Shown here piece after piece: positions 12,640-25,100 of a DNA stretch of 64,000 nucleotides. Every line of letters begins with the position of its first letter. Position 1 is the stretch's first letter. This DNA is from Nageia nagi (Eukaryota; Pinophyta), in contig JBITNC010000001.1 of the NCBI GenBank assembly GCA_050084985.1, positions 5,828,001 to 5,892,000 of the forward strand. The letters are read 5' to 3'. A program made the translations under genes and the position numbers. Below the pieces are notes generated by a model. That model made no database searches and was not told the DNA's origin. It was given only the letters and a program-made list of their open reading frames with translations.

Positions 12640-14890
12640 CTATGACCTGATAATTTAGATCATTTACTAAAAGAACTTTAGTTGTTAGTAGTGATTCCCT
12701 TAGTGTGTCACTTTCAAATACTTCCATTGATTATGGATCACTCATATAATTTTGTTCATTGATCCTTTTGAGATGGATAGTTTTGGTGCCTTTATTTAGA
12801 ATCTTTACCTATTTATTTTAGAAAGGAAGAAGAAGAAGATAGTAATCTAAGGCTAGGTATCCTCTCAATTTAGTAGTAAATTCTTTGGAAAGATATATTC
12901 TAAATAAAGGTGGAAGATCAACTATAATAATATCTTGGACAATATGAATATTAGGAAAGGCATTCATGGTTATTTGAACTACTTTAACACTACTAAGTAC
13001 ATCTACTCAGAAAACATCTAATTGTATGACACCATTAATACATTTTATAATATACAACTTCATTTCATCTTCAACAGCTTTAGGGATCACAGTTATTGCA
13101 GCTCTAGTATCAATCATACAATTGTTCAATACTCAAGCTTCTAGTCTCAGAGATAAATAGAAAGGTGGAGGTCTTGTTATACCTATTGGAGCTAGAGAGA
13201 CAACTTCAAACACATCATAGATAGGATTCTCTTTATTTGCCCCTTTTTTACTATTTTTTAATTTCAAAGCTTCTTGCAAAAGATCTAATTTACCTGGTAT
13301 CTTTAATACATCAAACATAGTCATCTTAGAAGGAGTTTTTTTAATTCTTCCATAATATTGTATGGAGCATATGGGATGGACTTACTTGGTTCTGCTTGTT
13401 GATATGTTATAAAATGTTGAGTAGCCTTTTCTTTATGATAATTATAATGAAAGGATATCTCAATGTACTAGGTTTTTCTTTCTCCAAGACTTCTTTTCTA
13501 ATTATAGAGGGGTTTGTTTCACTCGAGGCATTAGTACCTAGATTTGATGAAATAGTAACTAGATTAAATGGAACTTGATGATGTTAGTTTTGAGGCTAAG
13601 ATAAAGGAACCTTAGATTTATTAAGTTTAGGTTGTATTTTAGTGGACACTCGATATTGCTAAGTGGCTTGAGGTTGCTATGGAACTATTAAAGAAGTTGC
13701 TCTAGTTTGAACATAATTTGCTTATTCTCTAGCATATCTTGGAAGCCAAAAGTTCACCATTGTGAGATTAGCAGCAAGATCTAAAGTAGGTTCTACCATT
13801 TGGTTAGAATGTAAGCCCAAGTATTGATGTTGATACATCACAAATGAATCTGGAAGATGAGGAGCTGAACATGGTGGACACCATTCCATAATGCCCAAAA
13901 TAGCACTATCTATAAAACTATTCATAATAGTATTTTCAATTATTTTAGAAGGATTTGTATTTCTAGTTGGTTGACCTTGGGTTGGAATCTTAGTCGATAT
14001 TGATTATTGTATCTTCTATAATTAAAACCATGATTTTGCCTTTGTTCAAGAGTGAGCTTATTGGTTAAATTTCTAATAGTTACCTCCAATTACCTTATTC
14101 TTTCCTCTTCTTGAGATTTAGGTTTAGTACTAGTACTTATGAATGCAAGAGTGGGTAATGCTAGTAGCTAATTTTGGACAATAGGTTTGGGAGGAGGTGG
14201 TAAGGCCAAAACTCCAAGGTGACTTATTTGTGGAGCTTATTTAGGAGGTAAATATAAAAATAAAGACATGATTATTCTAGGGTACATTTTACTAGAGGAC
14301 ACTAGGGTATGTTTTGTAATTTTTGCTATTTGGTAAACATGGAGAAATGTATCTCTTGACATAATAATAAGCATATTGGGGTCAGGAAGAAAAGTTTTCC
14401 TATAATACACTAGAGCTTATGCATTTGTTGGTCTAATCCTTATTGGTATGGACTTCCATGTTCTTTTGAATATGATATTGAAATCATCAATGGATTCATG
14501 AGGATATCTTTTGATACATGTTATACAAATCTTTTAATTAAAGAGTTTTGAACCACTCAATTGCTTTGCCTTCAAAAGATTGTGATAGTAACGTAGTCAT
14601 CATGATTTTATTAGTAATATCAAATCTTGAAGCCAACAAAGATACATATTGATAATGTTCATATGGTGTCTTTTCAGATCCATCATACTTAGGAAAAACT
14701 TTAAAAGCTACTTGAGGTATAGGAGGTGAATTAGCAGCAACAACCAAAGAATGACTATTATTCTAGGCAAGAAAATCTATTGGTTGAGCCATACTTGGAG
14801 AATAGGTAGGAGACGAAAGATTTTTTGGGAATGAGTCAAATACAATTGATAATGGGGTTTCCATTAAAGGGACCAAAGGAGACACAACCT
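12640..14890 (-). pseudogene. element B gag and protease
   Basis: Gag is clearest at 14747-14538: a retrotransposon gag domain reading VFPKYDGSEKTPYEHYQYV, then LASRFDIT and EGKAIEWFKTL. The frame decays downstream (13925-13722 is another open block). Protease begins near 13115 with MIDTRAAITVIPKAV, where the catalytic triad DTG has become DTR (GGA to AGA). The 13324-13133 block just before it is the linker. Gag would form the particle and protease would mature the polyprotein. A clear CCHC knuckle was not found, so it may be lost in the broken stretch. Confidence 0.75.
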
Positions 14891-15150
14891 AAGAAATCTT
14901 TCACCTAGTCCTCTTATGAGGAACTGATAGCTCTTGAAATCTAGGCTGTCTATGGGAATTTCTAGCACTACTTATTAGTCTACATTTTGGAGGTGCCAAG
15001 TTTCAAAACATTGATTAATTGATAGTAGAGTCACTAATAAGGTTAAAATAATGTTATAATCTTGAAGGATTTAATTGATAATCCACTAGATGAGGCTATT
15101 AGGCCTAACTTTGCTCGCTAAATATGGAATTCAGCTCATGTCCCATCGAG

Positions 15151-15157
15151 CATGCCA
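15151..15157 (-). promoter_or_regulatory. possible PBS of element B
   Basis: The minus strand just inside the 5' LTR reads TGGCATGCTCGATGGGACA. It begins TGG as primer sites do, but lies about 17 bp inside the LTR edge and matches no tRNA 3' end I can name. Confidence 0.3.
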
Positions 15158-15679
15158 AAAATAGAATTGGCTATTATTGATTGGTATAGCATAACCTCAA
15201 AGGGTTTAGTGTAGTTGTGTTCTCCATTACATGGAATGGTAGGTTCCTTGAAAGAGCAAAAGGTGGTGGGGATGCACTCGTGTTGGTTTTTTGCTCAATC
15301 TCTAATTTATAGGCTAATTCCTATCTATATTCGAGGTTAAAAGTAATAGGAAAGAAATAAAAGGATAAAGAGTTATAGGAAAGAGATAAGTAAATAAAAA
15401 ATCTAAAATAAGAAATGTACAACCCAAACATTGTAGCATAAGCAACAATCCATAGCCAAGATTAAGAATAGAAAACTATCTCACACCTAAGGTCTCGTAA
15501 TCACAATACATAGCCATAATTTGAAGAAAACATTTCACACATAACATCCACAAAAGCAATAAACAACCAAAATCAAGAGGGGAAAGCATTATCTATTTGT
15601 ATTATCATATGTGAATAGCTCTTATAGGTTTGGGCAAATTTGCTAAAATGTTCAATCTTTTTGATCTTTAAGAGCTAGG

Positions 15680-15687
15680 TATTTATA
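15680..15687 (-). promoter_or_regulatory. TATA box in element B 5' LTR
   Basis: TATAAATA on the minus strand, conserved with 3909-3916 and correctly placed to drive the element's transcript. Confidence 0.55.
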
Positions 15688-16259
15688 CAACTTCCCCCTT
15701 CCTTGAGTGGTTGGGTTTCATTAATATACATAACTGCTAGCATTGAATGAAATAACTAAAATAGCACTATTTACATAAATATGACAACTATATTAGATTA
15801 AATAGTGAATAAGTACCAATTAACATGACTATCTAGGAATTTGCTATTTTTGAACAACCATGTCCATTGAGATGCAATCTTTTCAACATGTCATTAATTG
15901 CTCCTTCTTTGACCCTATAGCTGATTAAAGATAGCACTATAGCTCTCTAAGTAATTATTTGATTGCAAATTAATGGGTATAATTTGGTACTATGCTCTAT
16001 CAGCTACTATCTACTTCTCTACAATCTTTATGATCTCTACTATAGATGTCAGTGATCAGAGTAATGGTAGTTGATAAACATTATGTTAACTTGGTTCAAG
16101 AAGAAACTACCATTGTTGTAGAAATGAGTTGGTGTAGACACATTAATAGGGCCTTAAAGGTTAAACACCTAATATAAATTGAAATCAGGTGTTCCTTCTT
16201 ATGCATTACTCTTACCTTTGCTTGATGGGCTCTATCTTCTTCATCTGGCCTCTATTGAT

Positions 16260-16520
16260 GAATTGGTTCTTTTGGGACTCGCTAATTTTAGCTAAAATTC
16301 ATGACATCATCTCTCAAAATCATCAGGATCTATTTGATATCTTCATAAATCTACACTTGCCATTACTTATTCTAAGACCCATTGATTTCAACCAAAATTC
16401 ATGACATCATCTCTCAAAATCATTGGTCTCTATTTGATGTCTTCATAAATTTGCACCCACCATTACTTATTTTAGGACCCACTAATTTCAACCAAAATTC
16501 ATGACATCATCTTTTAGAAT
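16260..16520. repeat. 100-bp tandem repeat in element B 5' LTR
   Basis: The motif CATGACATCAT recurs at 16300, 16400 and 16500 with similar sequence between. The 3' LTR has it twice (4531, 4631) at the same spacing. Confidence 0.85.
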
Positions 16521-16981
16521 TGGTAGGCTCTATTGATGATCTAAGATTTGAATTTATGCAAGTTATAGACACTTATGTCAATAATTCTTGAAGACTCTAA
16601 GGCAAAACTATAACTCTTAGACACTCTTATATACATAACTCTTAGGTACTAAGAAAATAACGTAACTCCCAGGTATTCTTATTCACATAATTCTTAGCCA
16701 CTATGAAACTAATATGATTCCTAGGTACTCTTATATACATAACTCCTAGGTGTTCTTGTTTATAATTCTTGACACTCTACGGGAAGGAAATGAGAAGAGG
16801 AGGGATTAACAAGAATGAAAGAATACAAAAATTTATAACTCACAAAGATTCTAAGAGAATAATAGCCCTCCTGAGCATTCTTATATACATAGCTTTTGAG
16901 CACTAAAGAATAAAATAATAGAGGATAAAGAATAATAGAATTACCCTAATTCATAGTGTAATTTTGAAATAATACACATAC

Positions 16982-17294
16982 AACACATGAGAGGTTGTAG
17001 GCAACCTTAAACATTCAACTTACACATTGGAAATCAAAATAGATTGGAAATGAAATACCAAAATGAATAAGAAATGACATACAAGAAATACTATTAGCTA
17101 GTGGGTTGATTACAGATTGGACTAACTGGTGGGTTGATTATGGACTAGACTAATCGATGGGTCAATTACAAATTGGGCTAATCTATTTGCATTGTGCTAG
17201 TTTGTAGATAGAGAAGAAGCACTTAAAATAATAAGCTTGAATTTCATTTAATTTTGATGTCTCAGGTTGTCTTAAGGTTTTCAAAGTCTTCATA
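16982..17294 (-). repeat. element C 3' LTR, proximal part
   Basis: Continues the C LTR after element B. It ends next to a purine tract (minus strand AAGGGGGAG, 17295-17303). It contains three adjacent 28-bp repeats at 17101-17184, each with a GGGTTGATTA/GGGTCAATTA core. Confidence 0.75.
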
Positions 17295-17303
17295 CTCCCC
17301 CTT
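17295..17303 (-). promoter_or_regulatory. polypurine tract of element C
   Basis: AAGGGGGAG on the minus strand, directly before the 3' LTR; primes plus-strand DNA synthesis in LTR elements. Confidence 0.65.
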
Positions 17304-20300
17304 GCTAATAAGAGAACCAATAATCATGTTTTTTAATAACAAAAATTGAGATTTTTCCATTGATTTTATGAATATATCCACCTCTTGATCTTGTGTTGGA
17401 CAATACCTCAATTTCACTATCCATTTCTCCACCAAATCCTTGATGAAATGAGTCTTCAAATCAAAGTTTTTTGTTCTAGAATGATGGAAAGGATTTTATG
17501 CCAACTTGATGGCACTTTGGTTGTCACAAAAAAACTATTATTTCTCATGTTTACTCCTCTCTAATCTCCTTCAACACTTTCCTCAACCATAGTGCTTGTG
17601 TGGAAGCACTTGTTACTACTATATATTCAACTTCAGTACTAGAAAGAGCCGTAATAGATTGTTTTTGGGAGATCCATGATATCAAACCTAATCTAAGAGA
17701 GAAGCAATCCCACTTGTGCTCTTCCTATCATCCAAATTGCTACCCCAATCACTATCACTAAAACCTGTAAATTAGAGCTTGGAATTACATGTATAATGTA
17801 TTCCATAGTTTGTTGTTCCCTTCACATATCAAAGCATTCTCTTTGCTACCTTAAGATGTACAATTGATTGATCACTCATGTATCTTATAACCAAAGATAC
17901 ACTAAATTCTAAATTTGGTCTTATGTTTATTAGAAACATAAGGCTTCCAACAATGCTTCTATATTGTTTCTTGTTGACCTTTGGTTCTCCATCTTCTTTG
18001 CAAAGGTGTTCTCCATGGGCTATAGGTGTTGCAATAGATGTACAATTCTCCATACCGAATCTTTTCAACTTGTCTCTTACATATTTGGATTGAGACACAT
18101 AGATTTCATCTTGTGTTTGATGCACCTCCAAGCCAAGAAAGTAGTTCATCAAACCAAGATATTTCATTTCAAACTCAGCCATCATATGAGTTTTGAAAGC
18201 TTCATTCATTTTGTTACTACTACCCATGAATATCAAATCATCTACATACAAGCAAATAATTAAAATATTAGTACTATTTTTCTTATAATATAAGGTAGGT
18301 TCACTTACACTTCTTTGAAAACCCACACTTTTGAAGTATCCATCAATTCTTGTATACCATGATCTTGGAGCTTGCTTCAACCCATATAGAGCCTTTTTGA
18401 GCTTGTATACATGGTATTCTTTTTCAAAAACCTCAAATTCTTGAGGTTGTGCTACATACATCTCTTCATTTATGTATCCATTTAAAAATGCACTCCTCAC
18501 ATCCATATGTTGGACTATCCAACTTTTGCTTGCAACCAATGAAAGTACCAATCTCATTATTTCTTACCTTTCAATTGATGTAAATGTCTCTTCAAAATCC
18601 ACTCCATACTATTGAGTGAATCCTTTTGCCACTAGTCTTGCTTCTTATATTTCATTACTCCCATCACTCTTGCATTTTATTTTGTACACCCATTTTGAAC
18701 CAACCATTTTCTTACCTTTAGGCAACTCACAAAGTTCCCAAGTGTCATTCCTCTCAATAACATCAATCTCCTCTTCCATAGCTTGCATACAAACACCATC
18801 AAAACAAGCTTCTTCATAAAAATATGATTCAATAATAGTAATATTTGAAATAAATCTGAAATAGAACAAAGTGCATAGTTTACTATTTCACCTTTTCGCT
18901 CTCCATTATCTTCATCTCCATACATTTGAATGCTCTCCAATCTTGCAACTAGATTTTGCATTTCTTGAGTTTAGCTTCTTGTGATTCTCCTCATGATGTT
19001 GCCATCTATAATTTGACTTTCTGTATGATCCTTCAATCATCTCTTACCTTTGTTGCCTTGGTTCAATAATCTTGCATTGGATGAACTTGGTGCACTTACA
19101 AATTTTGGTGTTGTAGTGGAACTAGATGATCTTGGTGAGCTTGGAGCACTCACACTTGGTGGTTTTCCTTCAATTTTTTTTCTCATAACATGGCTTGGAT
19201 GCTCTTTTACTTATTCTTTCTCCTCTAAACTCTCTTATTCAAGACCACTCTGCTACAAATTTTTATTACTATATTCTCCTCCATCAAAAATTCCATCTCT
19301 TGATACAATTATTTTGTATCTCTTGGGATTATAGAATTTGTAGGCTTTTGAATGCTCATAATATCCTATAAACACACAAGGATCAAATTTTGCATCCAAC
19401 TTCCTCCTCTTTTCATCATTAATGTGTACATATGCAAGACACCCAAACACTCTCAAGTGTTCCAATTTTGGTTTTCTTTCAAACCAAGCTTCATAGGGGG
19501 TAATTTTATCCAAGCTTCTTATAGGAGACTTTTTCAAAATGCACACTGCTGTCCTTATTGCTTTAGCCCAATAAATGTTGGGCAATTTTTTACTTTGCAT
19601 CATGCTTCTTGCCATTTCAACAAGAGACCTATTTTTCCTTTCTGCCACACCATTTTGTTGTGGTGTGTAGGGAGAGCTAAGGTGTTTCCTAATCCCATTC
19701 TCCTTGTAAAACTAAAAAAATTTATTGCTACAGTATTCCCCTCCTCTATCACTTCTCAAACATTTCACACTATGCCCACTTTATTTTTTAATAAACAATT
19801 TGAATTCCTTAAAACAATTAAATGCTTCATCTTTGCTTGAGATAAAATAAACCCAACTCATTCTTGTGAAATCATCAATGAAAGTGATAAAGTAAGAAGA
19901 TTTACCAAAACTTTGAGTTTGCATAGGCCCACAAATGTCAGTATGGACCAATTAGAGAGGGTGTTTGACTCTCCATGCTTCATTCTTTGGAAACTTGCCC
20001 CTTGCTTGCTTTCTTAGTGCACACTCTTCATACACATCTTTACTTTATTCTACTTGTGGAAGCCCTCTCACCATTTTTGAAAGTGTTTTCAAAATTTAAA
20101 AATTCAAGTGCCCAAGTATCATATGCCAAAGTTTACTCTTGTCTTGAATCCCCACAAAAATATAGCCACCATCTTTCTCAAGACATTTTATAGGAAAGAG
20201 TTTATTTTTAGTCATATGAATAGTAGTCACAAGTCTCTCACCATTATGCCTTTCATATATCTTGCATATTTTATCTTAAAATACCAATTTATAATTCTTT

Positions 20301-21540
20301 TATAACATTTGACCAATAATCGATAAACTCTATTTTAAATTCAAAGTGTAGTAAATGTTCTTTACCTTCATGGTTCCCTTCTTTATCAAAACTTGCATCT
20401 CTCCTTTGCCAACAATCTCCAATCTCTTCTCATCTCCCAATCTCACATAGGATTTATAAGAGTAGTCAATTGAGGAGAGTAAGGATTTCTCATAGGTCAT
20501 GTGATTTAAGCACCCACTATCCAATAGCCAAGTCTCTTCTTCAAGTTTTTGAGAATCTATCATTGATAAGAATAATTATTCTTCACCATAACTATGCTCT
20601 TCCTCTCCATAATTTACTACTTTGCCTTCATGTGCTTGCTTCATTCTACATTCATACTCAAGATGGCCAAATTTATTACAATAATAACATTGAATATTTC
20701 TTTTATCTTTACCTGTATTGACTCCTTTTTTGGAGTGTCTCCCCCTTGATGATGATGCTGGTTCATTTTTTGAATTTTTCTCTCTTCCTCTTCCTCTTAC
20801 AAAATAACCTCTTCTTCCTCCTCTTTTGAATCTACCTCTTCCTCTTGTAACTCTACCTTGTCCTTCATTCTCTTTGATGGAGAATGCTTGCTCATCACTG
20901 TTACTTGTTCCTACTCTTGTTCTCTTTGATATTCTCTCTTCATGTGATGTGTGAGAGCTAATTAGATTATCAATTGCCATGGGAGAGAGGTATTTTGTCT
21001 CTTCAATAATAAGTGTAGCATGATCAAACTTCTTTGTCAAGGTTCTCAAAACCTTATTGATGACAACCTCCTTTTATATCTTCTCTCCAAGGGTGGTCAT
21101 TTTATTGATTATGGCTTTCACTCTCACACAGTAATCTCTAGCAGTCTGCTTCTCTTATTACTTCATGTTATCAAACTCCCTTCTCAATGTTTGGAGTTTT
21201 TCTTCTCTAACTTTGAGGCTCCCTTGATAGCCTTCTCTTAATACTACCCATGCTTCTTAGGCTGAGACACAAGCTAAGATTCTGGAGAAGATGCTCTTGT
21301 CTAAAGCTGCTTATATGAAGGACAAAGCCATGAAGTTTTGTCTCTCATTCTCCTTTACTTCTTTGTTTACATCTACCCTCAATGCATTCCAATATGTAGG
21401 ATCATTGTAGCCAAATTCTATAATATCTCAATAGCCTTTTCCCTTTAGGAGAGTGTTCATCCAAACACTCAATACTCATAGTCACCTCCATCAAATTCTA
21501 GAATGGTGATTGAATTTGAATTGCTTTCCATTTTGTCTCT
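17300..21540 (-). pseudogene. element C copia gag-pol polyprotein, lightly broken
   Basis: Best-preserved polyprotein of the window. Gag lies at 21540-21060 (broken), followed by an Arg/Gly-rich stretch and an intact CCHC knuckle (CYYCNKFGHLEYEC, about 20683-20641). Protease keeps its active-site LLDSGC (about 20525). Integrase (20100-19253) keeps all three D,D-35-E positions: HTDICGP, RSDRGGEY and NGVAERKNR. RT (18870-17829) has a 242-codon open block with MDVRSAFLNG, YGLKQAPRSW and the catalytic YVDD (about 18240). RNase H follows to about 17300, including FCDNQSAIKLA, with stops. Breaks are mainly single stops (TAA/TAG) at former Trp or Gln codons and a few frameshifts. The family is a canonical plant copia element. 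Confidence 0.93.
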
Positions 21541-21572
21541 ACTTCTTCTTGAACCCAAACTAATCCAATAAA

Positions 21573-21584
21573 GCTTTGATACCA
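21573..21584 (-). promoter_or_regulatory. primer binding site of element C
   Basis: Minus strand TGGTATCAAAGC, one base from the initiator tRNA-Met complement TGGTATCAGAGC, two bases inside the 5' LTR. Confidence 0.85.
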
Positions 21585-21586
21585 AA

Positions 21587-21657
21587 TGAAGTTATTAAAT
21601 ACTTTCAAATAAAATGAATTGCTATATAATTCAACTTTGCAACTCAAAGTATGAATA
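21587..21657 (-). repeat. element C 5' LTR, reduced to 71 bp
   Basis: Starts TGAAGTTATT like the 3' LTR, but after CAAAGT (21645-21650) jumps almost directly to the target duplication GACTC (21658-21662). About 418 bp present in the 3' LTR are missing, including the expected promoter. Confidence 0.8.
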
Positions 21658-22018
21658 GACTCTTATCCTTCCTTCAAATCCTACAATCCCAAAACCCTAA
21701 ACTCTCCAATACTCTCATTCATGAGAACGAAGATAGTATCATGCACCTTAAATAAGTTTGGAATCACTTATAAGACATTGATTGAAGATACTAAGCTATT
21801 TAGCTTCCCAACACATCGATTTCCCTCCAACTTCCCCTATAGACTCATCAAGTTGCACACTATTGATGACCTGAATACATTATAGCACCTAGTTGGCAGT
21901 GTGTTTCTATAGGCCAACTAACTCCAAATTTTAGTCTTTGGTTTATCTCCAAGAACATATACCTCTAGAATGAGTACTTCTCTTGCAAAGATAACCTGAG
22001 ATGATTCAATTTGGATTA
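21658..22018 (-). repeat. element D 3' LTR, proximal part
   Basis: Matches 27051-27410, ending at CAATTTGGATTA where the intact copy has CAATTTGGATCA. The polypurine tract follows at once. Confidence 0.9.
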
Positions 22019-22030
22019 CACCTCCCTAAT
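22019..22030 (-). promoter_or_regulatory. polypurine tract of element D
   Basis: Minus strand ATTAGGGAGGTG abutting the 3' LTR. Confidence 0.7.
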
Positions 22031-22189
22031 GGCAAAGATTTTGATCCCATAAATTTATAGATGAGGATACAACTCCTTAGCTTTGGACCTATCCATCCAC
22101 TTGTTTTTATTAGGCTTCTATCCTTTCAATACAACCAATCATAGCTTTGTCTCACCTCTCCTTGTAGCATGAATCTTCTTTTGTAATAT

Positions 22190-25100
22190 GAAATCCTCCT
22201 TGAGTTCATCCATAGTGTTAAGAGCCAAGTCACCAATAGATGGAAAAATCTAATCTGAACCTACTTCATCTTCAGTCAATATAGATGGTTCATACATTTT
22301 CAAATGCTCAACATTCACAAATGAATATATGTTCATATATGCTAGTAGATTCAATCTAAAATCATTCTCACTAACTTGCTCCATAATCTCAAATGATCCA
22401 TACCTTATAGGCTTCAACTTCTTGATTAGTCTTTGCAATCTCTTCTTACTGAGATGCAACCAAACATGATCTCCCACATGAAACTTATGGTCAACTTTAT
22501 GTTTGTCATATCTCATCTTGTACTTGGCTTGGCTTGTCTTAAGTTGCTCTTGAACTTTCAAATGAATTTGCCTAATCCTTTCAAAAAAATTTTCAACTTG
22601 CTTTTCCTCTTTCTCAAGTGAATCCTCTTCATCCTTTTGCTACTCAAACACACAATCAAAAGGTGAAGGTGGTAAATAACTAAAACAAGTCTCAAAAGGA
22701 CTCTTATTAATGGAAGAATTAATTTCCCTATTATATGAATGTTGGATATATTCAAGATATTCATCCTAAGACTTAGGATGCTTTCCATAATAACCCCTTA
22801 AGAGTTGAACCACTATCCTATTCACCACCTCAAGTTTTCCATCTATTTGAGGATGAAGGGCAGTACTCCTTTTCAACCTTGTATCCATATTTTCCTATAA
22901 ACATGTCCAAAATTTGCCCAAAAATCTACTCTCTATCTGAAATAGTAGAATTAAGTAATACAAAATGAAACCAAACATGAGAAAAGAGTAAATTTGTAGC
23001 ATCTTTTCCTATTATGGTCTTCTTGCATGGAATCAAAATACACATCTTGCTAAATATATCCATAACAACTAATAAATAGTCATAGCCCTTCTTATTCAGA
23101 GGCAATCCTCTTATAAAATCCATTGAGACACACTCCCATGGAAATGAAGGTACTAGAAGTGGCTAATACAAACCCAATTTCCTATTACTTGGCTTGCTAG
23201 TGCAAAATAAAGAACACCCCCTTATGTACTTAGCAACTTAATCTTGCATCTTTGGCCAATATACATACCTTTGTAAATTGTATAATATCTTTCCAACCTC
23301 AAAACTGTCTTGCAATCTTTGAAGTATGTGCTTATTTAGTCACTCCAATTATTTCACCTACAGGTACACATAATGCATTAAAATGATAAAGAAGTCCATT
23401 TTGCAAATGAAAATAATCTAAAACCTCATTCTTAGACTTAGATGAAGACAACTGCTCATACATATCTCCAAAGTCAAGATCCTGCACATATGCCTCTAAA
23501 AATGACTCAAATAGAAAAGGAAGAAATTTTAGCACTGAGAGGGAACTCATTAAACCCTATTTGCACATTGCTAATGGCCCACAATCAGTACTGCACATTG
23601 TTAATGGCATATAATTTGTAGTTATAGGTGGTCTAGAAATCATGTGAGCAACCTTATTATGTGTTCGTTGTTATAGTTTATCACTAGATGAAATTATTGC
23701 AGAAAACCCATCCATATATAATGTCTAATTTGTTACAATTTTGATTGAGTTTGTAAGTACTTTAATGGTTGATGATCAGTATGAATGATTGTTTCTTTTC
23801 TGATTAAGTAATATTTCCACTTTTTAACAGCTTGAACAAATGTATAGATTTCCTTATCATAAGTAGGATAATTTAAAATAGCCCCACTAAATTTTTTAAA
23901 ATGATATCAAATTGGTTTACTTTCTTATAACAAAATGGCTTCCATGGCATAGTCACTTGCATTAGTATCCACTTGAAATGGCTTCTACAAATTAGGAAGT
24001 GCTAGCATAGGTGCACTAATAATCTTTTGCTTCAAGGTATGAAAAGATGTTTGTTGTTATTTTTTCCATTCGAAAACTTTTCTCAAATATTAGATAGCAC
24101 CTAAGAAACTCCTCACTTTAGTTACATTAGATGGCCTTGACCAATATACTATAGCTCTTACTTTACTAAGATCTATCTTAAGTTATCCATGACCAATAAC
24201 ATGGATCAAATACGCCAAAGATTCTTTACCAAACTCACATTTTGAATGTTTTGACAACAACTCCCCCCTATGCAAATTTTGAAACACTTGTCTAAGATGT
24301 ACAATATGTTCTTCCTAAGTGGAACTATAAACAAGAATACCATCCAAGTATACAACAATAAAAGAATCAATAAATGGATGAAGCACATCATTCATTACCC
24401 TCATAAAAGTGGTCGATGCATTGCACAAACAAAATGGCAAAACATGACACTCAAATAGGCCTTGTCTTGTCTTCAAAACAATCTTCCAAATTTCCTCCTC
24501 ATTGATTTGAACTTGTTGATATCCACTTCTCAAGTCCAATTTTGTGAAGAATATTTCCCCTTGCAACTAATCCAAAAGATCATCTATTCGAGGCAAAGGA
24601 TAGCGATTTTTGATGGTGATTTTGTTAAGTACTCTATTATCAATACACATTCTCTAAGTTTTATCCTTCTTGGGAACCAAAATAATAGGTGATCCACATG
24701 AAGATGTACTTGATTTGATCACACCTTAATCAACCAACTCTTGAATCTGCCTCTTTATCTCCTCTTTCTACAAAATTGATTTCCAATACAAAGCTATGTT
24801 GGGAAATGAAGCATTAGGTAACAAATGAATATCATGTTGTATATCATGCATAAGAGGTAATCCCTATGGCTCTGCAAATAAGTTAGTAAACTCTTGAATT
24901 GAATTTTACATTTTTTCCTCTTTGTTGCATGCTGCTAATGGCCTACAATCAGTATTGTACACCATTGATAGCATAAGATTCACCTAACTTGAGGCTCCTA
25001 TTTTCACCATGATTAGAACAAACTTTTTAGAAGCATTCATAAGACATTTTACCTAATTGGAAGTAACTAAAGGTAGCTTTTTCCTACTTTTATGTTCACT

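Larger units (their letters stand above)
3401..16976 (-). mobile_element. Ty3/gypsy retrotransposon B with extra RNase H and extra ORF
   Basis: Innermost element of the nest, 13.6 kb, minus strand. LTRs are 3401-4777 and 15175-16976, flanked by a perfect CATAC (3396-3400 and 16977-16981). The LTR termini read TA...CA on the plus strand, consistent with TG...CA after one G-to-A change. The internal 10.4 kb encodes, in order, gag, protease, an RNase H-like domain, RT, RNase H, integrase, then a long additional ORF that ends in the 3' LTR. All frames are heavily broken. LTRs differ at about one base in ten by eye. The domain set resembles plant Tat-type gypsy elements, but assigning the lineage needs an RT tree. 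Confidence 0.9.
15175..16976 (-). repeat. element B 5' LTR (1802 bp)
   Basis: Pairs with 3401-4777. Right end AATACA is shared, followed by the CATAC target copy (16977-16981). It carries a TATA-like box at 15680-15687, a 100-bp tandem repeat and a block of ATACATAACTC-type repeats (about 16600-16760) missing from the other LTR. Confidence 0.92.
3225..21657 (-). mobile_element. Ty1/copia retrotransposon C, interrupted by element B
   Basis: C inserted into the 3' LTR of D. Flanks are GATTC (3220-3224) and GACTC (21658-21662), one C-to-T apart. Its own 3' LTR is split by B into 3225-3400 and 16982-17294 (together 489 bp). The internal region is 17295-21586, with an initiator-Met-type PBS next to the 5' LTR and a purine tract next to the 3' LTR. 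The 5' LTR is reduced to 71 bp. The domain order gag, protease, integrase, RT, RNase H identifies Ty1/copia. The coding region is the best preserved in the window. Confidence 0.9.

Noticed and set aside
17964-18263. Plus-strand ORFs opposite the RT of element C
   Set aside because: Shadows of the well-supported minus-strand RT, without motifs of their own.
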